Assembly (NCBI GenBank): GCA_945859605.1
Contig: OX243814.1
Location: forward strand, 40,699,769 to 40,763,768
Length of the DNA stretch: 64,000 bases
From: Lumbricus rubellus
Lineage: Eukaryota; Annelida; Clitellata; Crassiclitellata; Lumbricidae
Reading direction: 5' to 3'
Under the pieces are notes generated by a model. It had not been told where the DNA came from. It ran no database searches and saw nothing but the letters and a program-made list of their open reading frames with translations. The position numbers were made by a program, and so were the translations under genes. Positions within the stretch are counted from its first letter, which is position 1; the number at the start of each line of letters is the position of its first letter. Below, piece after piece: positions 54,666 to 64,000 of the stretch.

Positions 54666-54956
54666 TACAATACATGTAGCCTATAATCTATTTGATTGTT
54701 ATTACACAAAGTCAATTGGACTGACATCTTGAAGAGAGTGTCACCTCGTATACTTCTGCAAGCTATTACATGTGTTAACTCTTGTTTAGTTTTACAAATA
54801 TTATAATCTGAAAAATAGCGGCGAGTATATTATGTATTAATAGGCAGCAACAAAAAGAAAGTTCATCGCTAAACAATTACCATCTGACATCAAACATTGC
54901 GCAAGAGTTTACAATTTCACGTTCAATGAAGTCCATGTAAACTGCTGTTTTCTTAC

Positions 54957-55016
54957 CGGGTTTATAAGTAGCATTACCCTTATTGAACTTGATTGCATAT
55001 GGGTATTCTTCGTACT
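54957..55016 (-). CDS. Ig gene exon: 20-residue acidic linker, copy 2
   Basis: This 60-bp exon has acceptor GTTTGTTTGCAG and donor CCCG|GTAAGAAA, phase 1 on both sides. It encodes YEEYPYAIKFNKGNATYKP, with one N-glycosylation motif NAT. It matches the linker at 61,945-62,004 in length, phase and Tyr/Glu-rich start. Confidence 0.82.
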
Positions 55017-56141
55017 CTGCAAACAAACAGACAGGCAAATGACCACAGTATTGTTGGCTTCCGCGCTATCGGTAGGCTATGTGATATATTAATATGAAAG
55101 ATACACATTATCATGATCAACAACACTACGTTCTCCAGTAGTAATAGCTTTACTGCAAGCTATTCTCTGCCAGCTTCGTTGTCTCTGATGTGTCGGATTC
55201 TGGCATAGCTTCCACAATGGATCACGATTCTTGATTGCGATTCAATCGAGTCGTCAATCAACAGACGTTTGGATGTTTTAGACCCATACGGGCGCTCATA
55301 TAAGTTACTAGATTAGAGTGCGTCTCCAGGATCATTAGGCTACTATCATGAATTGGTCGCAACACTATTATGGAGAATAGGTTCCTCAATACCATTTTCG
55401 CTATCAATACATGAACTAAAGATCGATGACCCTTTCAATTCGAGCGCCAATGTAAAATAATTATTATAATCTCAGTTCCGGATACGCGTGTGTGGAATAG
55501 GCCTACATGTAAAGGAACGCGTAATATACATAACTGTGTCCTTAGACCTCAGAGCTAAGTCCTTACAGGCGCTGACAGCGCATCTGGCGATACAGCTCCT
55601 CCACACCACTCTGTCTTCCACAATCCTCTCAGCCTCCTCCCATGCACGTCATTCCACCGCCGTCCTGATCCTGTATGATCGTATCTCGCCAAGTTAAGAT
55701 AACATCAGATATTGTAATACTAGTTTGAACTAATTTGAATAAAGTGCTCAGTTAATTGTTTGTAAATTGCTATAAAAATGTGACAGACCTTAGACTGTGA
55801 CAGTAAATAAATCAATAAATGGTATGCCTACGACGTACATTTCTTCGCCGGTTCCAGCCGACTTTGTTTCTTGTTCTCCGAGTCAACGACTCTCTCATAA
55901 CAATCCCTGTTGAAATTCCTTTGTAGCGTACCCGACACATGGATAGCAGCGTGTTGATGTCATCCCGATCAGCATAATACAGCATTAATTGATAATTGCG
56001 CACTAGTCTTCTAATTTAGCGCGTCTTTGTTTATCGTCGTTTATCAATTTTTAAAGGGCACTTAGGCCTACAATTATGAGTTCTGCCCACCCTAATTTAC
56101 ATTACACACATTTATGAGATACAAACAATTTCATTGCTCAC

Positions 56142-56474
56142 TTGGCAAAACCGGTCTGACAACGAGTGGGTCACGGTGGGCGCAAATAATCCTAATCGTT
56201 TGTCCGCTTTCATATAATCGAGCTGCTTCCAGAGAATCTTGACTGCGGCACTTCACCGACTTGGTGCCGACATCTTCCTCTTTCCACGTACGCGTGCACG
56301 GGTATGAACACGGGGATCCTTCGACATCGATGCCATCGACGTTCAGATTGAACGTCAACCAGTCTATCATAAACCTGGGTTCGAAGTGGCAAGAGATTTT
56401 ATCTCCAAACATCATGCTTTCGTTGGCCTGGCACACCTTGCCATTGCACATTATATCAATGCTGACAGGTTGGC
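56142..56474 (-). CDS. Ig gene exon: Ig-like domain type B, copy 2
   Basis: This 111-codon exon has acceptor ATTTACTTTTAG and donor CCAA|GTGAGC, phase 1. It contains IMCNGKVCQANESMMFGDKISC and later KEEDVGTKSVKC, the Ig F-strand pattern. Two additional Cys (SPCSYPC) could form an extra disulfide not seen in copy 1. It ends near ICAHRDPLVVRPVLP. Confidence 0.85.
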
Positions 56475-56908
56475 CTAAAAGTAAATTTTGCACGAAATTA
56501 TTTACGATGCTGACCAAAATTACAACGCTCATCAACGTAGGACATACGCTTGTCGTCGTCTGAAATTACCGACGATAATTATTCAAGAAGCACCTCTGTG
56601 GAGGACTGTAGGCCTACGTTGTGAAGAGACGCACTGCATCATGCATTAGGGTAACGGCAATAAAACTTTATGACTAACAGTGTAATAACAAATTCTGCAT
56701 CATCGAGCAACAAACAGATTTGAATTAGGACTATCACATAATGGGACAAATACCTCAAAAACCTTCAAAAATAAATAGACTTCTTTAACATATTGTAGGC
56801 CATATGTATAAGATGACAACTAAAAATCAGCGCAATGATAATGAGTAATTGAAAGTGAGTTACGATGCATTAAAACTAGCCTAATAGTTTTACCGTTGAA
56901 GTACTTAC

Positions 56909-56947
56909 CAAATAGGTCGGCAGTAGTCGGTTCGACATGATCTGGAC
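56909..56947 (-). CDS. Ig gene exon: 13-residue linker, copy 1
   Basis: This 39-bp exon with acceptor TTCAATTCAG and donor TTTG|GTAAGTAC is phase 1 on both sides. It encodes PDHVEPTTADLF after the shared Cys codon. Its paralogue at 46,999-47,037 has SPKVLPAMADVF and nearly the same intron borders (CTTTGTTCA(A/C)TTCAG), which supports both. Confidence 0.8.
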
Positions 56948-58145
56948 CTGAATTGAACAAAGTGATCCATTGGATTAGTTTCGAAAATAAGCTGGTTCAC
57001 CAGATGAAGATATAAGTTTTGAGATTTATTTTAGACTGCAACGTATAACTAGTTACATATGTATATGGTCCTTCAATGGTGTCACGTGCACCATTACGTA
57101 CGTAGGCTTACACTTTACTTTCAGTAGATAATAATGTTGTAGATGTCGTTATTCTCAGTTTTTCTTAGTATGAGTTGACAACTCCAGAAATCCAAAAAGA
57201 CGTTTTTATCGGAAAGCTTAAAAACCTCCAGAAACTCGACCCCAAAACCGAGAATTCCCACCCCAAGCCCCAAAGCAAGGGGACTAGATTAAACACTGAC
57301 ACACAAAAATTAAAAACTGACACATAGGCATAAGGCATTTTTACCGGTCCTAATGTTCAAAATTACATTCACAAAGCGACTGTTTTATACATGTATCAGA
57401 AACCCCCAATATGAAAAATAAACGTTGGCCCTGCTTGTATTTTAATTTTAAACAAAATCTTTCGTGGTCTTATACGTAGGCCTATTTTAGGCCTGCAACG
57501 CGCTGAGATTACTTTCAAACGTACGTAGGCCTATTTCCTTTTCACATAAAATTAATAATAAGAAATCGTAAATTATAAGAAATTAATTATAAGAAATTGC
57601 GCGTGATCGTGATCTCCGGTTTTAGACAGAACCCAGTCAAAGCGAATCCCGTTTCATTGCGTTGCTTCGAAGGTAGAGATGCAGCGTTAAGAAACAAAAA
57701 TAGGTCAGACAAACATTCACATCTAAAATTAATATATGTGTCAACGTCAATTGTCAATGAATATAGCCTAATTATGTTGGACTATCATCGAGACTAACTT
57801 GACCATCTATAAAACATTAACCAGGCTGGCGATATGAGTCATTTCATGACTTTTTTAACGCGCAGTTGTACACAAAATGTGCAGTTCTAAATGGATTTGT
57901 GCAGTTGCAGAAGCACTTCTGTGCCGTTGAAGCTAGTTTAAAAAGGTAATTTCCCTCCGTATTGAAGTACATGTAATTTACCATGGTGGATGGGAAAAGA
58001 AAAAATGGGTTGAACGGTTCTAAAAATTCCTTAAAATAGCCCTGGGTCCTTTAAACTATTAGATGCACAGAAGGAAAACAGAGAAGCATAGAGTAGCCTG
58101 AGCACATAATTACGTGAAAGAAAGATGAAGTGTAATCTTACTAAC

Positions 58146-58433
58146 AAGGCCACTTGCGGACTGTAAAGCGGACAACTGTGTCATTTATGACACTGGTACT
58201 GGCAGTGTCGTTCGCGGAGCATTTCGCTATTATCAGACCAGTGTCATTAGCCTTCAACTTGTAAGAAATTTCTGAAAGGAATACAGGCGTCCTCCAACTG
58301 ATCAGTGTGCCATTAATCATAAATTTCAACTCGGCCCTTTGACCATCCTTCATATGGCAACTGACGTAGGTACCGGTGTAGATGGTTCGACCTGGTTTAT
58401 CGCAAGGCTCATAGCCGCATACTATGATTACAC
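58146..58433 (-). CDS. Ig gene exon: Ig-like domain type A, copy 1
   Basis: This 96-codon exon begins VIIVCGYEPCDKPGRT and contains GTYVSCHMKDGQRAELKFMI and ANDTGLIIAKC, the D-T-G-x-x-x-x-x-C pattern of an Ig domain. It ends FTVRKWP with the first base of a Cys codon. The acceptor is GTGGACAG. The phase-consistent donor is CCTT|GTTAGT. Splicing to the next exon rebuilds a TGT Cys codon. It is clearly paralogous to 50,302-50,592. Confidence 0.88.
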
Positions 58434-58572
58434 CTGTCCACAAAGATAGAAATTAATCACGAACAGTCGTTTAAAAAATCTAGTCGGCCATTGGAAAAAT
58501 GAAAATGGTAGGCTAGTTGCTATTTTCATCATTGTTTTACAAGAAGTAGGCCTATTATAATATACGATGTGA

Positions 58573-59986
58573 CCAGTCAAAATAGTCCGGTCAAAACAGC
58601 CCCGTCAAAAACAGCCCCGTCATAACCGCCCCAATATAAAATGGCTCCGTCATAATCGCCCACCGTCAAAACAGCCCCGTCATAATCGATCACCGACAAA
58701 ACAGCCCCGAAAAACGGTCCCTGACAAAATAGCCCCGTCGAAAGAGCCACGTCAAACAGCCCGTGTAAACAGTTCCTTGAAAATAGTCCCCCTCATAGAC
58801 GCCACGGAAAACTCAGTTCCAGAATGGTTAAAATGTTTAATGTTAAAGTAACTCAAAGAGAAGTGTATTTAATACAACCGAACTACTAGACAATATGAAA
58901 AGTTGAAATATTTTCATCGCAATATGTGAACAAAATGTGAAGCTACTGAGAATTAAACTACTAAGGTTTAAGCCTGTTTGTAGGCCTACGGCAACTGCAG
59001 GAAACTATTATTTTTGTTTGCTAATTGTTCTCAGTTCTTCTTTATCATCATTCAGATAATCGTTTGATCCCAGCTATCGATGAGAAATGTAGCGTTAATG
59101 TATATGAAAGGCCTGTCCATTAGCTTCGTTTCATAACTACAATTCGACCTTATATAGCCTAGGCCAGGGGTGTCAAAGAGCAGGCCCGCGGGCCATTTCT
59201 GGCCCGCCGACGATTTTTTCTGGCCCGCGGAACCTTCCCTAAAGATTTCAAATTTATCTATAATGTTGTCAAAATTTAATAAGAAGCGAAAAGTGGACAT
59301 TGAATCAAGATCTTTTCGTGATATTTGAACTTTTCTATGAATTGGCTGACCAAGCCCTGAGCTCCCTCTCAGATCACTACACAATTTTGCTCAGGAGCTT
59401 CGACACCCTGGCCCGCCACTTGTTATAATATGTTCACACTGGGCCGCCACTTGCTAGAAGATGTTCACATTGGCCCGCCACTAAAAAAGGTTTGACACCC
59501 CTGGCCTAGGCCTATAGAAAAGTCATCATGTATATAGCCTACTCTGGCGGTTCGGTGCGGCTTCATCAAAGTGCGGAATTGGTCGCTCTCAGATCTTGTG
59601 CATGGCCCGTTTGTAGAGCCGTTATTTGCTAACCTCTCTTTTTTTTAGCAAGGACCTTCTAAAATAACTATGCTTATTGTCCTTAGCTCTTATGATTCAG
59701 ATAATCATTTGATAGTAGCTATTAATGTCGCCATTGGAACCTCCGAATCGATTTCCAATTAACCGCTTCGAAGCTTTATGTTAGACCAATTTTATTTTGC
59801 ATCGATTTCTTTGACATTACATCATTTTACTAAATTGTGTGTTCTTGTGCAACTTCGTCGTTACTACTTTCATGGGCTGTTTTGACGGGGGCTAATTCGA
59901 CGCGTCTGAGCGATTTTGACGGTGCTGTTTTGACGGAGCTATTTTGACCGGGCTATTTTGACCCGGCTATTTTGACGGGGTGCCAA
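58573..59986. mobile_element. Small element with tandem-array inverted termini (CCCCGTCAAAACAG)
   Basis: The left arm (about 58,573-58,810) is an array of 14-16 bp units around CCCCGTCAAAACAG with CCCCGTCATAATCG variants. The right arm (about 59,870-59,986) is the inverse array (GCTATTTTGACGGGG and similar). A solo fragment of this family lies at about 6,408-6,460. A hAT MITE is nested within. Confidence 0.7.
59165..59503. mobile_element. hAT MITE, 339 bp
   Basis: The ends are CAGGGGTGTCAAA and its inverse complement. GCCTAGGC flanks both sides (59,157-59,164 and 59,504-59,511), a perfect 8-bp duplication. Subterminal GGCCCGCGGGCC words resemble those of 32,102-33,087. Confidence 0.92.
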
Positions 59987-60067
59987 TATACGAAGATAAA
60001 TATTATTATTTACTATCATAGTATTATGAGTAGCCTACATGTATAATGCTATTATTTACTATGAGTA

Positions 60068-61045
60068 CAGGGTGCGCCAAAAAAAGACCTTCCTAGGTTT
60101 TTTGCCAATATTTTTGCCAAAAGTAAGAATTTCGAAATGAAATTTTAGAGTCTTAAAGACAATTCATATTTACACATGGTGGCCAGATTTCATCAACATA
60201 TTTCAAAGAGAACAAAAGTTATTCCACATTTAGAGAGGCCACCCACCGTTTTTTGACAATTCAAAAACGAAACGCAACAAAAAGGCACAAAAACCTGATT
60301 TTATTAAGTCTAATCTCTAATAACTGTTGTCAAATGAACTTGGTAGTGCTTCACAACTTGTGTTCGATGTGCCCACCACCAGTGCCAACACTTCTTTTGA
60401 GTCTGTTGGCAAAGTTCTTGATGGACCTGTTGATTAATCTGACAGATTCTTTATTATTCCTTATTTGCCAATTTGATTGTCATCTTGCTAAGCGACTTCT
60501 CAGTGACGCGCAGCTACGCTGGTACCCTGTTTATTTTTTAAATAGTAATAATAATGATCATCTGGCAATATGAAGGCTATTTGATAACAATTATTTGAGA
60601 TGAGACTTAATAAAATCGTGTTTTTGCTGCGTTACGTCTTTGAATCGTCAAAAAATGGAGAGTGGTCTCACTAAAAGTGATATACCTTTTGTTCTGTATA
60701 AAATATTTCGATGAAATCTGACAATAATGTGCAGATATGAATTGTCTTTAAGCCTGTAAAATTTCATTTTGATATTCCTACCTTTGGCCAAGATATTGAC
60801 CAGAATAGTTAGATTGTTTTTTTTTGTTACTTTTTGTTACGTCGGGTTTTTGAAACGTCAAAAAACGGTGGGTGGCTTCACTAAAAGTGGTATAACTTTT
60901 GTCCTGTTTGAAATATTTTAATGAAATCTGGCAATCTGGTGTAAATATAAATTGTCTTTAAGACTGTAAAATTTCATCCCTAAATTCTTACTTTTGGTCA
61001 AGATATTGGCAAAAATCTTAGGGGGGTCTTTTTTGGCGCACCCTG
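60068..61045. mobile_element. Tc1/mariner-type MITE, 978 bp
   Basis: The ends CAGGGTGCGCCAAAAAA and TTTTTTGGCGCACCCTG are inverse, flanked by TA on both sides, the Tc1/mariner target. The inner right arm occurs twice in tandem (about 60,640-60,830 and 60,835-61,045). No transposase is present. Its CA...TG ends would leave a TACATGTA scar on 2-nt staggered excision. Confidence 0.85.
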
Positions 61046-61464
61046 TATATATGATACTATCATACTACAGTGAGTAGTCTATTACTCGCTGTATATAGTT
61101 ATACAAATACTACTTTTGTCCAACTAAGCTAACAGATAGCCTATGACAACCCCTGTCCATTCCTCCACATGTTCAAATATCGAAAAAATAAGACGCCAGC
61201 AAAACTCTAAGATCACGCATAGCTGACATTGTCAAAGGCCGTAACTCTCCGCGTGCCGATGTCGAGATACTATTCGCACACCACAAGAAGTCCGTCTTCT
61301 CGCGGTTTACCCGAAGTATATATTTTACCGCATCCATTCTGCAATCCGCTCAATATCATGCTTCCGTCGATGGATGTTCCCACATGTAGAGCTGGGATTT
61401 GTCGATGTAGAAATGGTATGACCGGTAATCAAGACTAGCAGTCAGCTCATAAAGATGGGCGGTG

Positions 61465-61552
61465 TATATAAAGCTGTGGCTGGGCTGGGGCCGCCTCTGA
61501 AAAGGTCTCTACAAGCGGCGCTATGTAAATGCTCGAAATGAATGATGAATGA
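61465..61552 (+). repeat. LINE/SINE-type 3' tail fragment
   Basis: GGCTGGGGCCGCCTCTGAAA, then GCGGCGCTATGTAAATGCTC and ATGAATGATGAATG, match the 3' tail at 63,770-63,838. Only the tail remains. Confidence 0.65.
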
Positions 61553-61944
61553 GTATAAAAGTTACAACCTAACACGCATATTAAAGGCCGGGGTGGGTAA
61601 TGGCAGGGAAAATATCCTACGGGGGAGGAGTAGGCCTATGCCTAATGGCAGGGGTAATGGCAGGTGGTAATGTCGTGTTCCCTCAGATCGATAAAGAAAA
61701 CTCAGCGAAGAAGTTCAGAGTAGTATAGGTCTGCATTTGAGCTAGTCTTTGAGACAGAAAGCAGACTATTACTAAGTCTTAACCCATGAAAAATGTAATA
61801 ACAACTATACATGCAGGCAATAGCCAAAAGAACGTCTGTCGCTCATAATGTAGGCCTACATTTATTGTCTGGCAGTACAGGAAGCGCAAGTGCGAAAAAT
61901 TTCAAAAACTTAGAAACTGCTTCTGTGACGGAGGATTTACTTAC

Positions 61945-62004
61945 TGGATCTGTTAACAACTCCATCCATTTTCACTTTAAGTTCATAGGCGGTATCCTCG
62001 TAAT
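61945..62004 (-). CDS. Ig gene exon: 20-residue acidic linker, copy 1
   Basis: This 60-bp exon between AG (TTTGAAG) and GT (CCA|GTAAGTAAAT) is phase 1 on both sides. It encodes YEDTAYELKVKMDGVVNRS. It is homologous in position and pattern to 54,957-55,016 (YEEYPYAIKFNKGNATYKP), which supports both. The donor is a near-perfect consensus. Confidence 0.8.
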
Positions 62005-62935
62005 CTTCAAACAACCAGACAAAAATGCATCCGATTGTCATTAGTTTCTCTTGTTTCTGCATGTGATATACTAATTATTAATAATAATTAACATGAATTG
62101 TCGTGACCAATACCACTAGGTTACCGTATTGAATTGCAATACCACTGTGGTCAGCTTTCGGTGTCTCTGATGCGTCGGATGCTAACATCGCTTCCGCAAT
62201 GGATCGAGATTCTCGATTTAGATTTCACCTGAGTCTTCAATCAAAAGTCCTGTTGGACGTTTTATATGAAGATCAATATATTAAAACCGATTAATTTATA
62301 ATGTGACGATGCTTCTGAAAGATTATCACCACCAATAGGGCCTAGATGAAATCTCTATATGAAAGAATAGTCCTTCAATACCGTACCAATATCATGGAAA
62401 CCACTTTGCGCACTGTTAGAAACTTGAATTCTAATTCAGTCTTAAAAAGCGAGAGTTGGCCATTGTCTTAACAACCACTAAGCCTAAGTCCAGAAACCCA
62501 AAAGCTGTTAAAGAATAGCAATATCAGTCGGTCTACCGACATAGGCGTAGGAAACAATTCAGCAGTGGAGGAGCCACAATTTTGCTTCTGCCCCGAAAAG
62601 ATAAATTCACCATAATTGACTAGACTTGCAAAAGCACTGTTTCTGTTCTTGCGTCCACGCCCGGGGAGAAGAGGCAGAGGGGCCCGGGTACCTTTGGGTC
62701 CATGGCCTAGGCTGAAGAAAGTTTAAGCCTGTATGCACAGTTTATAATGTATGCCTTTTAAAGTAAAATATTTCTGACACTGGAATGGACAACTGAATAA
62801 ATTCACAAATGTTTTTTTATTGTGTCGTATTTAATCTAAACCAACTTTTGAAGTCTATTTAATTCAGTAAGCTTAATCCCTAATTGCATGACAAGCAACT
62901 TTGGGATAAGAATCAAATGTAGGCCTATCACATAC

Positions 62936-63241
62936 TCATCTTCAGCGGTTTCAGAACGTCTTTGTCACGGTAGTCGCAAACAACATTAATTAATCGATCT
63001 GTATAAGACATGTTAGCACTTCGTGCGGCCATGCAGGAAAAGATGTTAATGCCGACATCTTCTTCTCTCAAGGTATACACAAACGGGTATCCCTCTCTTA
63101 TAACAGAACCATTTGACTTCAAGGAGACCTTCGTTTCATATAGCAGAGCCGCGCAACAAGAGATTTCATCTCCAAATTTCATAGTTTGATTTTCCTTGCA
63201 AGCCACGCCATTGCACAGTATATCGACACCGAAAAGCGATT
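62936..63241 (-). CDS. Ig gene exon: Ig-like domain type B, copy 1
   Basis: This 102-codon exon has acceptor CTTTCTTTCAG and donor ATGA|GTATGT, both phase 1. It shows ILCNGVACKENQTMKFGDEISC, an Ig B-strand cysteine, and then EEDVGINIFSC, the D-x-G-x-x-x-x-C hallmark of an Ig F strand. The second copy is at 56,142-56,474, sharing CNG, FGDxISC and EEDVG. Possible N-glycosylation sites are NQT, NGS and NMS. The domain should be extracellular. Confidence 0.85.
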
Positions 63242-63534
63242 CTGAAAGAAAGTTGACGTGACATAATTTAATTTTTTTTCACAAAATTCATTATTTCATT
63301 TTGAAGAATTTAATAGCGCATAATAAGCTTATTTATGGACTCATTAGTGGCTGTGATTCAACTCGGGTTAATGAGTCTTAAGGTTGGCATAAAACGCAGT
63401 GGCAAATGCATTAGGCTACACATCAAATGATACCGACAAGAGGGTGTGAACAGTTCACGGGGAATTATTTAAATATTTAACACAATTAATAAATTCATAT
63501 CAAGGATTTACATAGCAGCTCTGTCATACTTGCG

Positions 63535-63838
63535 TGATCTTTGCTGTCCAGTCTCTGACGTTGCAGCGCGTCGTGTACTTCGCTCTTCGTCTAGGGGTGA
63601 GCTTCTGGTCCCGCGGGCTCGCTTGGCTATTAAGCAGCGCCGTGCTTCCTCGGTCGTGGGCCTACTGTCTGGAACGATCTTCCGGTTACGCTTCGCTCTC
63701 TTCTTGTGGTCCATCCGGCTGGGTTCTACAAGTCCCTCAAGTTTTGTTTCTTTGTTCGTGGTTGGGCTGGGAGCGCCTCTGAGTAGTTTCTTGAAGGGGC
63801 GCTATATAAATGCTCTGAATGAATGAATGAATGAATGC
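63535..63838 (+). pseudogene. LINE 3'-end fragment with (GAAT)n tail
   Basis: This is the C-terminal coding remnant of an L2/CR1-like reverse transcriptase (RGELLVPRARLAIKQRRASS in one frame, a P-V-T-L-R-S-L-L stretch in another). The 3' tail GGGAGCGCCTCTGAGTAGTT, CTTGAAGGGGCGCTATATAA and GAATGAATGAATG follow. It is the best-preserved copy of the tail shared by the fragments at 34.1, 54.4 and 61.5 kb and by the SINE at 51.4 kb. It lies in the first visible intron of the Ig gene, antisense to it. Confidence 0.75.
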
Positions 63839-63941
63839 ATCCATATTGAATAACAAGAAGACCAATATTTCCATAGTGGTATATTAATATAGCCCTATAT
63901 TTATCATGCATGGGTTATAATTCAATATGGCAACTGATTAC

Positions 63942-63983
63942 CTGAATCTGGAACAACAATAATATTTCGTTTCATAGTGAAAA
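63942..63983 (-). CDS. Ig gene exon: 14-residue linker
   Basis: The sequence is open, 42 bp long, with acceptor CAACAG and donor CAG|GTAATC, and phase 1 on both sides. It encodes about FTMKRNIIVVPDS. By position it corresponds to the 13-residue linker exons at 56,909 and 46,999. The polypyrimidine tract would lie at the window edge and is weak, so the left boundary is tentative. Confidence 0.45.
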
Positions 63984-64000
63984 CTGTTGAATTATCCAAA

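Larger units (their letters stand above)
38513..63983 (-). other. Gene locus: modular Ig-superfamily, probably GPI-anchored surface protein (5' partial)
   Basis: Fourteen minus-strand exons, each with GT/AG borders and every intron in phase 1, read continuously from 63,983 to a stop at 38,513. The module is a 13-14 residue linker, Ig-like domain type B, a 20-residue linker and Ig-like domain type A. It appears twice (63,983-58,146 and 56,947-50,302). A further linker exon, four short acidic or polar exons and a terminal exon with a hydrophobic C-terminus follow. The first exon is not a convincing start, so more modules may lie beyond 64,000. I recognise no named orthologue. Surface adhesion or immune-type recognition is an inference from Ig domains plus the anchor signal. 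Confidence 0.8.

Overview
This is a window of animal nuclear DNA, AT-rich and packed with transposable elements. It looks like a marine invertebrate, quite possibly a deuterostome, but I cannot name the species. The evidence is GT-AG introns with phase-1 exons, tRNA-derived SINEs, LINE 3' tails, many small DNA transposons, and one large virus-like element.

Layout. Positions 1-16.6 kb are repeat debris. They include two diverged copies of one composite repeat (from about 4.07 kb and 6.53 kb) carrying degraded Tc1/mariner transposase, a piggyBac remnant nested in the second copy, a 2.2 kb hAT-like foldback element, and several MITEs. Positions 16,664-31,825 are an essentially complete Polinton/Maverick (adintovirus-type) element with about 240 bp inverted repeats starting AG and a 6-bp target duplication TCTGAT. 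It encodes integrase and a zinc-ribbon/phospholipase A2 protein on the minus strand. On the plus strand it encodes packaging ATPase, penton-like minor capsid protein, two membrane-active or core-like proteins, a dUTPase-fold-like protein, a conserved coiled-coil protein, major capsid protein, a SAP protein, protein-primed DNA polymerase B, adenovirus-type protease and two fibre-like proteins. Together these form a packaging, capsid, maturation, replication and integration set. Integrase, polymerase and one core protein are broken; most of the rest is open.

Positions 31.8-38.5 kb hold more repeats, including a second, nearly identical copy of the 2.2 kb foldback. From 38,513 to at least 63,983 the minus strand carries one host gene whose 5' end lies outside the window. 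Fourteen exons, all joined in phase 1, encode alternating Ig-like domains in a repeated four-exon module, then short acidic linker exons, then a terminal exon with a hydrophobic tail that looks like a GPI-anchor signal. Its introns are filled with hAT, PIF/Harbinger-like and mariner-like MITEs, SINEs, a 2.8 kb foldback and a 420 bp tetranucleotide array.

The most striking signal is the palindrome TAGGCCTA, seen by eye about fifty times against roughly one expected. Where two copies of a repeat can be compared, one has TA and the other TAGGCCTA, so exactly GGCCTA was gained. The same insertion sits in the Polinton terminal repeat. In-gene copies explain a stop codon in the polymerase, a two-residue insertion in a fibre and (as a 5-bp version) a frameshift in a core protein. 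One comparison shows TA to TACATGTA, the known Tc1 excision scar. I infer that the genome is littered with excision footprints of TA-targeting transposons. A second unusual pattern is a class of small elements whose inverted termini are themselves arrays of 14-16 bp tandem repeats.
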